Under the pieces are notes generated by a model. The model saw only the letters and a program-made list of their open reading frames with translations, searched no databases and was not told where the DNA came from. This document shows positions 6,917 to 16,779 of a stretch of DNA of 64,000 nt, piece after piece (position 1 is the stretch's first letter; each line of letters begins with the position of its first letter). The position numbers and the translations under genes were made by a program. The DNA is from Pseudomonas asgharzadehiana (lineage in GTDB: Bacteria; Pseudomonadota; Gammaproteobacteria; Pseudomonadales; Pseudomonadaceae): contig NZ_CP077079.1 of the NCBI RefSeq assembly GCF_019139815.1, forward strand, positions 3,472,001 to 3,536,000. Reading direction: 5' to 3'.

Positions 6917-9205
6917 CTACTCCTGGATGCGCTGTAATTGATAGTGCGGGTCGGCCTTGATCTGGGCTTCGGTGAAGGGCAGCGAACGCAGTTTTTTCTC
7001 GGAGAACGCTTGGGTCTGGTCCTTGGCATAGTTCGACGCAGGGTTACTGGACAGGGAGAACGTCAGTACGCCCTGGGCCTGGGGGCCCTTGTCGTCGAAG
7101 GTGACGATTTGCAGGTAGCTGCTGCCGCTGACGACTTCGCGCTTGCCGTCGGCGCGGGGCACGGTTTGCATCGCGTTATAGACGCCCAGTTCCTGCGGGC
7201 CACCGTGGATCGGGGTTTGCCCGGAGCGTTGCACATCGCCCCAGTGGCTTTGCGCGCCAAGGCCTCGTTTGGCGACGTCGGCCGTGGAAGCCAGCATGGC
7301 TTCGCGCAAGGCGTTGGCCACGGGTTCGCGGTCGATGGCCAGGCCGCGAGGCGTGGTCAGGGGCTGCGCCGGGTCGAAGGTTACGCGCCAGGCGTCGGGG
7401 AGTTGCTGCAGGTGTTCCATCAAGTTGATGAAGTGCACCAGGCCGATGCCGCTGTCGAGGTTGGCGTGCCGGTCCCAGGTTTGGAGGCTGGCACACAACG
7501 GCTTCAACGCCTGCGCATCGGTGCCCAGTTGTCTGGCGCAGAACTGCAGCAGGTCGGGCATGACCTGGCCGGCCAGGTACACCTCGTTGTCCATCACCAT
7601 GTGTTGCAGGTCCGCAACGGTGATCGGCTGCTTGGCCAGGGATTGCAGGCGTTGCAGGGCAAACCGCGCGCGCGGGCCAAGGCTGATGTTGTCCTGGCTG
7701 ATCACCGCAGAGAACCCGGCAAGCGGCGCCTGGGGGTTGACCATCCAGGCGGAATCATTGGAATGCTGCACAAAGTCGGTGCGTTCCAGTTGCGGCAATT
7801 GTTCGGCCGGGAAGATGCCGGGCTGGGCGGCGCGCGGGTCAATGTCCCAGGCACAGGCGCTGCGAGCGCCGTCGAGCATGATCAGTTGCACGCCGGCGCG
7901 TGGGTCGCTGCATTGCGCGAGTTTGGCCGCGTTGACGTTGGGCACCACCGACTGGTTCATGTACAGGCTCTGGCCCTGGTCGTCGGCGGCCAGGGTGTTG
8001 ACCCACGGGATGCCTTGCAGGGTGTGCACCGAGTTTTGCAACGCCTTGAGGCTGGCCGCGCGGTTCATTGCGTACCACTGTTGCAGCACGCGGTCATTGC
8101 CAAGGTTGGCGTCGCGCAGGCTGAAAGCCGTGTGACGGTCCCAATCGAGCTTGCCGGGCCATTGCACAACGGGGCCGAACAGTGAGCTGTAGACCGTGTG
8201 GTTCACCGCTTTAACGCTGCCGTCGGGTTGTTTGACCTGCACGTTCACCGAAGTTTTATCCATTGCAACGGACTTGCCATCCAGCATGTAGCGCGTGGAA
8301 TCCTTGGGGTCCAGGGTCAATCGGTACAGGGTGAAATGCTTGGACGTGTCTACCGTATGGGTCCACGCCACGTGTTGGTTAAAGCCGATGTTCACCACCG
8401 GCAAGCCCGGCAACGCGGCGCCCATCACATCCAATTGCCCGGGAATGGTCAGGTGCATTTCATAAAACCGCATGCCGCCTACCCAGGGAAAATGCGGGTT
8501 GGCCAGCAGCATGCCGCGCCCGTTGAACGAGCGATCACGCCCCACCGCCACCGCGTTACTGCCGCGGTCCAGGCTGAAGCGTTGTTGATTGGCCGCGGCC
8601 AGTTCAAAGGCCTTGGCGCCGGTGTGCACGGCGGCGGTGGCGTGAGGTGGCGTGGCGCCGACCAGGGCTTCGGCGAACTGGCCGACACCGCCTTCGACCA
8701 ACAGCCTGCGGGTCAGCTTGACCAGATCCTCGGCAACCAGTGGCCGCACCCACGTCGCCTGGCACTGAGCGGGGGCGCCCTGCTCTTTCAGGTAGCGGTT
8801 GTAACCGGCGACGTAGCCTTCGATACGCTGTTGGATCTGCGGGCTCTGCGCCTTCCAGAACGCGGCAACCGCACCCGGCGAATTCAGCCAGGTAAAAAAC
8901 ACATCACTGGCCAGGTTGTTGCGCTCTTCGAGGGTCGCCTGTTCGGGGCCGAAGTACCTGGCCCGCTCGCCGTTCACCGTGACCACCTCATTGGCCAGCA
9001 GGCACAGGTTGTCCTGGGCATAGGCGTAACCGATGCCGAAGCCCAGGCCCCGCTCATCGTCAGCGCGGATGTGCGGCACGCCGAAACTGGTGCGCCGGAT
9101 ATCCGCCGACGCCTGCGCCACCTGCTCCCGCGCCGATGCGGCCAGGCTCAGCCCCAGCAACACACCCGTCACACATACCCTGGACACCCGATTGGAAATA
9201 ATCAC
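6917..9205 (-). CDS. pvdQ: Acyl-homoserine-lactone acylase / pyoverdine maturation acylase PvdQ
   Basis: 762 residues from a GTG start at 9205 (ribosome site GGTGGAG six bases before it), the same length as P. aeruginosa PvdQ. It is an Ntn-hydrolase of the penicillin-acylase family, exported to the periplasm. There it removes the fatty acyl chain from the pyoverdine precursor and also cleaves long-chain AHLs. Signal peptide ~1-25 (IISNRVSRVCVTGVLLGLSL); alpha chain with FGVPHIRADDERGLGFGIGY; autocatalytic processing site before Ser ~216 in LDRGSNAVAVG, the new N-terminal nucleophile of the beta chain; LLANPHFPW and NIGFNQHVAWTHTVDTSKHF downstream. A PvdS-type box is upstream. It stands alone, away from any other pyoverdine genes in the window. 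Confidence 0.95.
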   Translation of the reverse strand: MIISNRVSRVCVTGVLLGLSLAASAREQVAQASADIRRTSFGVPHIRADDERGLGFGIGYAYAQDNLCLLANEVVTVNGERARYFGPEQATLEERNNLASDVFFTWLNSPGAVAAFWKAQSPQIQQRIEGYVAGYNRYLKEQGAPAQCQATWVRPLVAEDLVKLTRRLLVEGGVGQFAEALVGATPPHATAAVHTGAKAFELAAANQQRFSLDRGSNAVAVGRDRSFNGRGMLLANPHFPWVGGMRFYEMHLTIPGQLDVMGAALPGLPVVNIGFNQHVAWTHTVDTSKHFTLYRLTLDPKDSTRYMLDGKSVAMDKTSVNVQVKQPDGSVKAVNHTVYSSLFGPVVQWPGKLDWDRHTAFSLRDANLGNDRVLQQWYAMNRAASLKALQNSVHTLQGIPWVNTLAADDQGQSLYMNQSVVPNVNAAKLAQCSDPRAGVQLIMLDGARSACAWDIDPRAAQPGIFPAEQLPQLERTDFVQHSNDSAWMVNPQAPLAGFSAVISQDNISLGPRARFALQRLQSLAKQPITVADLQHMVMDNEVYLAGQVMPDLLQFCARQLGTDAQALKPLCASLQTWDRHANLDSGIGLVHFINLMEHLQQLPDAWRVTFDPAQPLTTPRGLAIDREPVANALREAMLASTADVAKRGLGAQSHWGDVQRSGQTPIHGGPQELGVYNAMQTVPRADGKREVVSGSSYLQIVTFDDKGPQAQGVLTFSLSSNPASNYAKDQTQAFSEKKLRSLPFTEAQIKADPHYQLQRIQE

Positions 9206-9262
9206 GCAGACTCCACCGTCAAATTGAACACCCTCACAAGGGGCAACCACCCCACCGTAAGA

Positions 9263-9286
9263 ACGCAATCAACCGGGAAGAATTTA
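9263..9286 (-). promoter_or_regulatory. PvdS iron-starvation (IS) box upstream of pvdQ
   Basis: On the minus strand TAAAT (9286-9282) is followed by exactly 16 bases and CGT (9265-9263). This is the published consensus for the ECF sigma factor PvdS, and it points toward pvdQ with about 57 bases to the GTG. Confidence 0.75.
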
Positions 9287-9441
9287 GCGCCAGCGCGGTT
9301 TATTCAGGGCGATGGCTGTGTGACAAAACCGATACCGACAAAATTTCTACATCCTTCACTTCATGATTTCGCTCGCTCGTTCGTCTTAGTTACTAAGAGC
9401 GCCATCATTTTCCTGATCAGGCTCTGATAAGGAGTTTTTGC

Positions 9442-9822
9442 ATGTACAACCCGACAGTGCCCACGGAAGGACATTCAACGGCCGCCGATGCCAATTTCGG
9501 CAGCGGCGCGCAAGCGTTCGGTAAAACGCCCGAACAGCAAGGCAACCAGCGTATCCGCCATTTGCTCAAATGTTTTGGTTTGCGTACCAGCCTGATTCGG
9601 CTGAAGGTCATCGATGCCCTGCTCACCGCCGCCAGCAACCAGCGCACCCTTGGGGTGCGCGGCGTGCACAGCCATTTGCTCGAGCTGGGCATTCCACTGT
9701 CGTTTCTCAGTGTGCGCGAGGTGCTCAAGCGCCTGTGCAGCGAGGGCGTGATCACCCTCAACACCGACAAGAGCTACAGCCTCCATGAAGAGGCCGCCAA
9801 AGTGCTCGAAGGCCGCGCCTGA
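9442..9822 (+). CDS. Fur-like winged-helix protein, 126 aa
   Basis: ATG at 9442 with the ribosome site TAAGGAG eight bases before. Residues ~38-120 resemble the N-terminal DNA-binding domain of Fur/Zur (FGLRTSLIRLKVIDALLTAA, then VRGVHSHLLELGIPLSFLSV and REVLKRLCSEGVIT). The C-terminal dimerisation and metal-binding domain of Fur is absent, as are its His/Cys clusters. The first ~35 residues are low in structure. It is divergent from pvdQ and shares its ~236-bp upstream region. A role in iron control is attractive but inferred only from fold and position. Confidence 0.75.
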   Translation: MYNPTVPTEGHSTAADANFGSGAQAFGKTPEQQGNQRIRHLLKCFGLRTSLIRLKVIDALLTAASNQRTLGVRGVHSHLLELGIPLSFLSVREVLKRLCSEGVITLNTDKSYSLHEEAAKVLEGRA

Positions 9823-9823
9823 C

Positions 9824-10018
9824 TCAGAGGTTAGGCTTGACCTTGCGACGCATCACGCCGTTGATCACCACCACCACCACGGCAATCGCAATGGCGATGT
9901 ACTGGAAGGTTTTTTCGCTGATAGCCCCGGTGTTCTGCAGGTAGGACAGGCCGAACATCGATCCCAGTACCACCAGGGAAATCAGAATCGAGTATTTCAA
10001 GCGTTGCTTTTGGGTCAT
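9824..10018 (-). CDS. Small membrane protein, 64 aa
   Basis: Start at the ATG 10018 (MTQKQRLKYSILISLVVLGS), preceded by AGGAC. Two hydrophobic segments (~8-27 and ~38-57, ISEKTFQYIAIAIAVVVVVI) are separated by a short loop, and the tail is basic (MRRKVKPNL): a small two-helix inner-membrane protein. It converges on the Fur-like gene with one base between the stops. No family recognised beyond a generic Pseudomonas hypothetical. Confidence 0.75.
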   Translation of the reverse strand: MTQKQRLKYSILISLVVLGSMFGLSYLQNTGAISEKTFQYIAIAIAVVVVVINGVMRRKVKPNL

Positions 10019-10069
10019 GACGGGGTCCTGAAGCTGAAAGTGTATGCACTGAATGATCGCCGAACATGC

Positions 10070-11096
10070 GAGGCATCGGGTCGGCAAACTCGTATCTTAC
10101 AGACGATAAAACGCTTTGGCTCGTCCGACGCCGGATTCAGCGATGGCCTGCCACGCCTGCTGGGCGACAGACTAAACCTCAAAACCCTGGGGCAAAAACT
10201 CAATGAGATCGCCACACGTTTGGGAGAAAACGCAACGCCCCAGGCGATCCTGGCAGCGTTGAAAGCAACGGCCATGATCATCGACCCCGCTTCACCGGAG
10301 CGCAGCCAAGCCGAGGCCTCCGTTACCCTGCTGGATTACCTCCGGTCCCGAGGCCTGGCGCTACCCACCAGCCACTTTGCATTGACGGCCCTGGCCGGGG
10401 CCGTGTTCAACAGAGCCCTGGAACATCCCTTGGGCAGTTTCGGCGGCGGGCTGTCATGGCCATTCCCCCTCAGCCCTGAGCGGCAACGTACGCTCGTCGC
10501 ACTCGACGTAAACGCCACGTTCAACGAGCAATTCAATCAGGCGATCGACTCGCGCAAAAAAGGCATCACTGCGACGATCAAACACCTGATCGCTCAACTG
10601 CCGCTGCCCGACAGGCAAAACCTGGAATACGCCAAGCTCGAGTTCTATCAAAACAATACCTACACGCTGGGTACGGGCTTATTCGGCAGAACACTCGAAG
10701 AAAAAAACCAAACGCTGCTGGTTAAAGCCTCCGGCGTGGCAGGTGAAACCGTTTATAAAATCGATTTGAAACAGGGGGCCATTACCGGGGTTCCAGGCAC
10801 CGAGCTGACCCAGCAACGGCAGCGCACCTCCAACCGGGTCTATCCGATAGAAAAATTCACCCCCACCCGCGTCGGCCAAGCCCAATGGCTCAACGCCGCC
10901 CCCGCAGCCGCCCCACTGCCGGTGCCCCTGAGCTATGCAAGCGCACGAACACAGGCCATTGCCGATGTGTTTGTCGAGCACCTTGATATCGACAATGAGG
11001 ATGCAGTCCAGGCAGCCAAAGGCACCAGCCGCTATGACCAACTGAGGGATTCGGAAGGCAAACTGACCGATTTGCGCCTTAACGTTGCAACCCGGT
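10070..11096 (+). pseudogene. Fragment of a large toxin (dermonecrotic/DUF6543-like), truncated at both ends
   Basis: The plus frame carries protein-like sequence from about 10070: FSDGLPRLLGDRLNLKTLGQ, AAMIIDP-type helix, VTLLDYLRSRGLALPTSHFA, then ALEHPLGSFGGGLSWPFPLS and [19 protein letters not shown]. This order is like internal segments of the several-thousand-residue Pseudomonas toxins annotated with a dermonecrotic toxin/DUF6543 domain; the assignment is from memory. No ATG with a ribosome site starts it: the 5' end runs back into the promoter of the minus-strand gene at 10018. At about 11096 the frame runs into antisense of the LysR gene. The frame itself has no stop codon for over 1 kb, so the decay is recent or the deletion is clean. 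Confidence 0.55.
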
Positions 11097-11999
11097 ACCC
11101 GGCGTGGCGCACAGCTCAACCAGCCAATCCACAAACACCCGCACCCGCTGTGATAACTGGCGATGCGGCGGGTACAGCGCGGTCAGCGCCATTTTCGGCA
11201 CGGCCACCTGCGGCAGTACTTCCACCAGCGCGCCCAGGGCCAAGCGTTGCACGGCGTGATAGTACGGGGCCTGGATCAACCCGTACCCGGCCTCGCAGGC
11301 GCAAAAGTAGCCATCCGCACCGTTGACCGCGACCACCTTGGGCAGGTTGACCGCGCGCAGTTCGCCGCCCACTTCAAACGCCAAGCCAAACCGTTTGCCG
11401 CTGGCGCTGGAAACGTACTCGACCATCTGGTGCCGGGCCAGGTCGTCCAGGGTCTCGGGCACGCCCATGCGCGCCAGGTAGGCGGGGCTGGCCAAGGTGA
11501 TTTGATCCATCATCGCCAAGGGCCGCGCCACCAGCGATTCGTCCAGGGCCAGGCCGCCGCGCAACACGCAATCCACGCCCTCGCGAATCAGGTCCACCGG
11601 GCGGTCGTTGAGGCCGATTTCCAAGGCGATGTGCGGGTAACGCGCGGTAAACGTCGGCAGCGCCGGGATGACCAGGTAGCGGCCGATGCCCGCCGGCATA
11701 TCAATGCTCAACGTGCCGCGCGGGTTCTGGCGCTGGGTGGAAAACACCGCCTCGGTTTCTTCCAGGTCGGTGAGCAACTGCACGCAGCGCTGGTAATACG
11801 CCGCGCCGTCGAGGGTCGGGCTGACTTGGCGCGTGGTGCGCTGCAACAGCTGCACGCCCAGGTGCGCTTCCAATTGTTTGATCAGGATCGTCACCGAGGC
11901 GCGAGGCAGTTGCAGGCTGTCGGCGGCCTTGGCGAACCCGCCCAGCTCGACGATCCGGGTAAACACGCGCATCGCATTAAAACGGTCCAACGGCGGCAC
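11079..11999 (-). CDS. LysR-family transcriptional regulator
   Basis: 306 residues from a GTG at 11999. The N-terminal winged helix-turn-helix ([38 protein letters not shown]) is followed by a LysR substrate-binding domain ([32 protein letters not shown]). The subgroup (MDRFNAM start, P-H-I-A-L-E-I in the effector domain) is that of regulators placed divergently to oxidoreductases. Here it is divergent to the aldo/keto reductase at 12106 with ~105 bp shared upstream DNA, and probably controls it. Its 3' end overlaps the toxin fragment. Confidence 0.9.
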   Translation of the reverse strand: MPPLDRFNAMRVFTRIVELGGFAKAADSLQLPRASVTILIKQLEAHLGVQLLQRTTRQVSPTLDGAAYYQRCVQLLTDLEETEAVFSTQRQNPRGTLSIDMPAGIGRYLVIPALPTFTARYPHIALEIGLNDRPVDLIREGVDCVLRGGLALDESLVARPLAMMDQITLASPAYLARMGVPETLDDLARHQMVEYVSSASGKRFGLAFEVGGELRAVNLPKVVAVNGADGYFCACEAGYGLIQAPYYHAVQRLALGALVEVLPQVAVPKMALTALYPPHRQLSQRVRVFVDWLVELCATPGTGLQR

Positions 12000-12105
12000 C
12001 CCGGCTTATTGTTTAGATATTACGAATAGTGATAGTGCTTTTAGCCTGTTTATCCCGATTCTGTCGAGCGTAACAATGACGCCTTCATCCCAAGGAGCTG
12101 CACCC

Positions 12106-13101
<996 letters not shown>

Positions 13102-13125
13102 GGAGCGCGGCGCTCCGACTTTCTT
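13102..13125 (+). terminator. Terminator of the aldo/keto reductase gene
   Basis: GGAGCG (13102-13107) pairs with CGCTCC (13111-13116) directly after the stop codon, followed by the T-rich stretch GACTTTCTT. Confidence 0.55.
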
Positions 13126-13221
13126 GTACGCACGTACCTAAAGCTCCCGTGCGCCGGGCCGATAGCCTTACGAAGCTCTAATAAAGCCGCGTCGACAATA
13201 ACGCTTCGTAAGGACGGCCCC

Positions 13222-15216
13222 ATGCCCCCACTGCGCTCTATCCAAGCCCGCTACACCCTGTTTCTGGTGCTGTTCGTCCTGGTGCTGTTCGTATTGACCG
13301 TCGTCGGCATCGGCCAGTTGGTCGCGCCGACGCTGCGTCACACCGAAGAACAGGTGGTGCTCAACCGCGTCGCCGAGGTGGCCGAACGGATCAAGGGCGA
13401 GCTCAACAAGGTTCAGGCCCAGCAACGCACCATCACGCAGACCGTGCCCCTGCTCGACAGCGACGCCATCGACAAGGTCCTGCCCGGCCTGGTGGACCAG
13501 TACGGTGAGCTCAAAGTGTTTGGCGGCGGCATCTGGCCGTTGCCCAACCAACGCACACCGGGGCGTAACAAGCACAGTACGTTCTGGCACCGCGACGCGT
13601 CGGGCAAGCTGATGGTGAACACCTTCTGGAACAGTGACCCGGCGCCCAACTATTACGACCAGAGCTGGTACAAAGGCGGCCTCGCCGCACCGCGCGGGCA
13701 ATGCGCCTGGGCCGCCGCCTACAAGGACGACGCCAGCCAGGAGCCGCGCACCAACTGCGCCATGGCGATCCAGCGCGACGGCGCCGCGTATGGCGTAGCG
13801 ACTATCGATGTGACCCTGGGTTTCTTCAACGACCTGGTGGCCAGCAAGGAAAAGGACATCGGCGGGCAAATGCTGATCGTCGAAGGCGACGGCAAGATCA
13901 TCAGCAACAGCTCGCGCCTGAGCAGCCCGGTAGTGCTCAAGAACATCAGCGAACTGACCGGCACATCAGCCTTTGCCGCCCAGGTCAGCAAAGCCCTGGC
14001 GCATCGCGACCAGGCCTTGCAACGCAGCGAATTCGACAATGGCGGCGTCGCCAGCACTTTTTATATGCGCCCCATCGAAGGCACGCCGTGGTTCCTCGCC
14101 ACCGCCCTGCCCACCTCACTGATCACCGCACAGCGTGACGACGTGCTCGGCAGCCTGGCCCTGTTGCAAATCCCCATGGTGGTGTTGCTGGTGCTGCTGG
14201 CGCTGTATGCGATCCGCCAATTGGTGCAGCGCATGAAGACTCTCAAAACCAACATCGACGCCCTGTCCACGGGCGACGCCGACCTGACCCGACGCATCAC
14301 CATCCGCGCCGAAGACGAACTGGGCGCGATTGGTCACTCGGTGAACCGTTTTATCGTGTACCTGCAAAACATGATCGGCGAAGTGACCCAGGCCACTGGC
14401 GCCATGTCGTCAGGCCTTGAGCAATTGCAACGCACCTCGGCGCACACCAACCAGATCCTGGTGCGCCACGCCTCGGAAACCGATCAGACCGTCACCGCGA
14501 TTACCGAGATGAGTTCCACCGCCGACACCGTCGCGCAAAATGCCGCCGAAACGGCCGCCTTCACCCAACGCGCCAACGAGCATGCCGACCGCTCCCGCGT
14601 GGTGGTGGGGGAAGCGTCGAGCAGCGTCGGCGCCTTGATCGGCGAAGTGTCCAGCGCCACCCAAAGCGTGGAAAACATGCGCCAGGACGCCGCGCGCATC
14701 ACCGAGACCCTGGGTGTGATCGGTGCGATTGCCGGGCAGACCAACCTGCTGGCGCTCAACGCCGCCATTGAGGCCGCACGGGCGGGTGAGCAAGGCCGAG
14801 GCTTTGCGGTGGTGGCCGACGAAGTGCGCGCCCTGGCCGCGCGCACCCAGGCCAGCACCTCGCAGATCAATGAAATGCTGGCGCGGCTGACCAGCGGCGT
14901 GAGTTCGTCGGTGGCGGCCATGGAAAACACCCAGGCCAGTTGCCAATCGGCGGCGGACGCCACGGCGCGGGTTAACACCGGGTTGGATGAAATGGCCGGC
15001 TCCGTGAGCCATATCAACAACCTCAGCACCCAGATCGCCACGGCCGCCGAGCAGCAAAGCGCGGTGACCGAGGAGATCAACCGCAGCATGGTGCAGATCA
15101 GGCATATGGTCGAAGAACTGGTGGAAAGCGGCCATGCCACTGAAACCAATACGCAAAGTCTGCTCGACGCGAATGGCCGGGTGATCAGCCTGATGAGCCG
15201 CTTCAAAGTGCGCTGA
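13222..15216 (+). CDS. Methyl-accepting chemotaxis protein with periplasmic double-Cache domain
   Basis: 664 residues. Transmembrane helix 1 (~12-34, [20 protein letters not shown]), a periplasmic ligand domain of ~280 residues with dCache_1 features ([20 protein letters not shown] and [17 protein letters not shown]), transmembrane helix 2 (~310-332), a HAMP domain ([12 protein letters not shown]), and a signalling domain with the highly conserved tip [19 protein letters not shown] that binds CheA/CheW. Four Cys residues are seen in the ligand domain segment [20 protein letters not shown] and its surroundings, which is unusual. It is a solitary receptor gene; the ligand is not predictable. 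Confidence 0.92.
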   Translation: MPPLRSIQARYTLFLVLFVLVLFVLTVVGIGQLVAPTLRHTEEQVVLNRVAEVAERIKGELNKVQAQQRTITQTVPLLDSDAIDKVLPGLVDQYGELKVFGGGIWPLPNQRTPGRNKHSTFWHRDASGKLMVNTFWNSDPAPNYYDQSWYKGGLAAPRGQCAWAAAYKDDASQEPRTNCAMAIQRDGAAYGVATIDVTLGFFNDLVASKEKDIGGQMLIVEGDGKIISNSSRLSSPVVLKNISELTGTSAFAAQVSKALAHRDQALQRSEFDNGGVASTFYMRPIEGTPWFLATALPTSLITAQRDDVLGSLALLQIPMVVLLVLLALYAIRQLVQRMKTLKTNIDALSTGDADLTRRITIRAEDELGAIGHSVNRFIVYLQNMIGEVTQATGAMSSGLEQLQRTSAHTNQILVRHASETDQTVTAITEMSSTADTVAQNAAETAAFTQRANEHADRSRVVVGEASSSVGALIGEVSSATQSVENMRQDAARITETLGVIGAIAGQTNLLALNAAIEAARAGEQGRGFAVVADEVRALAARTQASTSQINEMLARLTSGVSSSVAAMENTQASCQSAADATARVNTGLDEMAGSVSHINNLSTQIATAAEQQSAVTEEINRSMVQIRHMVEELVESGHATETNTQSLLDANGRVISLMSRFKVR

Positions 15217-15230
15217 TCAATGGCATCCAG

Positions 15231-15253
15231 ACTCCCGTGCAAAGCACGGGAGT
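15231..15253. terminator. Hairpin after the chemoreceptor gene
   Basis: Perfect 10-bp stem ACTCCCGTGC / GCACGGGAGT with an AAA loop, 15 bases after the stop codon. No T-run follows, so termination is inferred from position and strength only. Confidence 0.5.
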
Positions 15254-15297
15254 AGGGCTATTCTGACAGCTCATAGTTGCGACACAGGAGGTGTGCC

Positions 15298-15756
15298 ATG
15301 CGCGCTGTCGAGCAGTCGGTCCGCTTGGAGCGGATCAGTCAGGAACGCATTATCAACGCCCCCATCGATACCGTTTATGACTATGTGACTCAACCGGATC
15401 GCTGGCACGAATGGCACCCCTCCTCCCTCAGTGCCGACACCGGCACCACCGGCTCCCTCTGCGCCGGTGCGCGGTTTACCGAAATGATCGACCTGTTGGG
15501 TATCCGCGTACCCATGAGCTATCGCGTACAAATCGCCCGCCGCCCCGATGAGTTCAAGACGGTGTTTACCTCCATGGCCGTCGACGGTTCGATCCACTAT
15601 GTCCTGCAACCCTGCGCTGACGGCACGCTGTTCAAGCGCGTGCTGACCTATGGAACCGAGTTGCAGTTGGCCAGCCTGCATGAGCGCATGCTCAACCTGT
15701 CGAGCACCGCCCTGGACCGGCTCAAGCATCGTCTGGAACACCCGCCTTTTGTATAA
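15298..15756 (+). CDS. SRPBCC (START-like) domain protein, 152 aa
   Basis: ATG at 15298 with the strong ribosome site AGGAGG. A single SRPBCC domain is seen: RISQERIINAPIDTVYDYVT at the N terminus, the W-H-E-W-H-P turn, a beta-rich middle (VPMSYRVQIARRPDEFKTVF) and a C-terminal helix (SSTALDRLKHRLEHP). Such helix-grip proteins bind hydrophobic small molecules; the polyketide-cyclase/dehydrase-like Polyketide_cyc2 subgroup is the closest by eye. It stands between a chemoreceptor and the DUF411 gene, and no link to either is evident. Confidence 0.8.
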   Translation: MRAVEQSVRLERISQERIINAPIDTVYDYVTQPDRWHEWHPSSLSADTGTTGSLCAGARFTEMIDLLGIRVPMSYRVQIARRPDEFKTVFTSMAVDGSIHYVLQPCADGTLFKRVLTYGTELQLASLHERMLNLSSTALDRLKHRLEHPPFV

Positions 15757-15838
15757 TCTTGAAACATTACCCTGACGTCACACCGATAAAAGTAGGGAGA
15801 ATGCCCGCCTTACTGCCTGGAAATCGGACGACACCACG

Positions 15839-16285
15839 ATGAAAACCCCACTGCGTTTGGCCCTGCTTTGTGCACTGTTCACCACCAACCTGGCCCAGGC
15901 CGCGGAGCTGATCCCTATCGACGTGCACCGTGACGCCAATTGCGGTTGCTGCAAAAAGTGGATCAGCCACCTGCAAAGCAACGGTTTCAAGGTCAATGAC
16001 CATGTCGAGGCCGACATGAGCGCCGTCAAGCAACGCCTGGGCGTGGTCCCGCGCCTGGGCTCCTGCCATACCGCCGTGATCGACGGCAAGTTCGTTGAAG
16101 GCCATGTGCCAGCCGACCAGGTGCTGGCGTTGCGCAAACGTGACGATCTGCTCGGCATCGCGGCACCCGGCATGCCGATGGGTTCGCCCGGCATGGAAGT
16201 GGATGGGCGCAGCGAGGCCTATCAAGTCATCGGGTTGACGCGCGACGGTAACGATGTGGTGGTGGCCGATTACCCGGCGCGCTGA
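15839..16285 (+). CDS. DUF411 periplasmic metal-binding protein
   Basis: 148 residues. Signal peptide ~1-21 (MKTPLRLALLCALFTTNLAQ, cleavage after AQA). The mature domain is a DUF411 thioredoxin-like fold with the CxCC metal-ligand motif (DANCGCCKKW, Cys 35/37/38) and the second Cys-His site LGSCHTAV, plus FVEGHVPADQV. DUF411 proteins are often encoded near copper resistance genes and probably bind Cu in the periplasm. Here the next gene is a YqaA-like membrane protein and no copper pump is visible. Ordinary length. Confidence 0.88.
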   Translation: MKTPLRLALLCALFTTNLAQAAELIPIDVHRDANCGCCKKWISHLQSNGFKVNDHVEADMSAVKQRLGVVPRLGSCHTAVIDGKFVEGHVPADQVLALRKRDDLLGIAAPGMPMGSPGMEVDGRSEAYQVIGLTRDGNDVVVADYPAR

Positions 16286-16294
16286 TCGGTGCTG

Positions 16295-16732
16295 ATGGGT
16301 TACCTCGGGCTGTTCCTGGCCGCGTTTGGCGCGGCGACCCTGCTGCCGTTGCAATCGGAAGCGGTGCTGGTCGGCCTGCTGGTCAGCGGGCATTACAGCC
16401 TGTGGTGGCTGTTGGGTATCGCCACGCTGGGCAACGTACTCGGCTCGCTGGTCAACTGGCTGCTGGGGCACTGGGTGGAACACTTCAAGCAACGGCGCTG
16501 GTTTCCGGTCAGCGACACGCAACTTGCAAAAGCACGTGTTCATTACCAGCGTTGGGGGCATTGGACGCTGCTGCTCAGTTGGCTGCCGATCATCGGCGAC
16601 CCGCTGACCCTGGTGGCCGGTGTGATGCGTGAACCGCTGTGGCGTTTTTTGCTGCTGGTGACGCTGGCCAAAAGCCTGCGCTACGCAGTGCTCGCCGCCG
16701 TGACCTTGCACTGGGTGTTAATCCCCCGTTAA
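16295..16732 (+). CDS. YqaA/DedA-family membrane protein
   Basis: About 145 residues with the ATG at 16295; a GTG at 16289 in frame is an alternative, and neither has a good ribosome site, so translation may be coupled to the DUF411 gene whose stop is 9 bases upstream. Hydrophobic helices alternate with the DedA/SNARE-associated-like motifs: FGAATLLPLQSEAVLVGLLV, then GNVLGSLVNWLLGHW and RWGHWTLLLSWLPIIGDPLT with the conserved G-D-P. DedA proteins are membrane transport or lipid-related factors, substrate unclear for YqaA. Confidence 0.85.
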   Translation: MGYLGLFLAAFGAATLLPLQSEAVLVGLLVSGHYSLWWLLGIATLGNVLGSLVNWLLGHWVEHFKQRRWFPVSDTQLAKARVHYQRWGHWTLLLSWLPIIGDPLTLVAGVMREPLWRFLLLVTLAKSLRYAVLAAVTLHWVLIPR

Positions 16733-16779
16733 TCGCCTCGCAACAGCATCCGAAGACCCTTTTTTCGGAGCCCTCGCCC

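Noticed and set aside
9785..10060. Upstream part of the long plus frame with a run of five His codons
   Set aside because: It is antisense to the small membrane-protein gene (9824-10018), whose GTG/GAT codons create the His run; the toxin-like part starts later.
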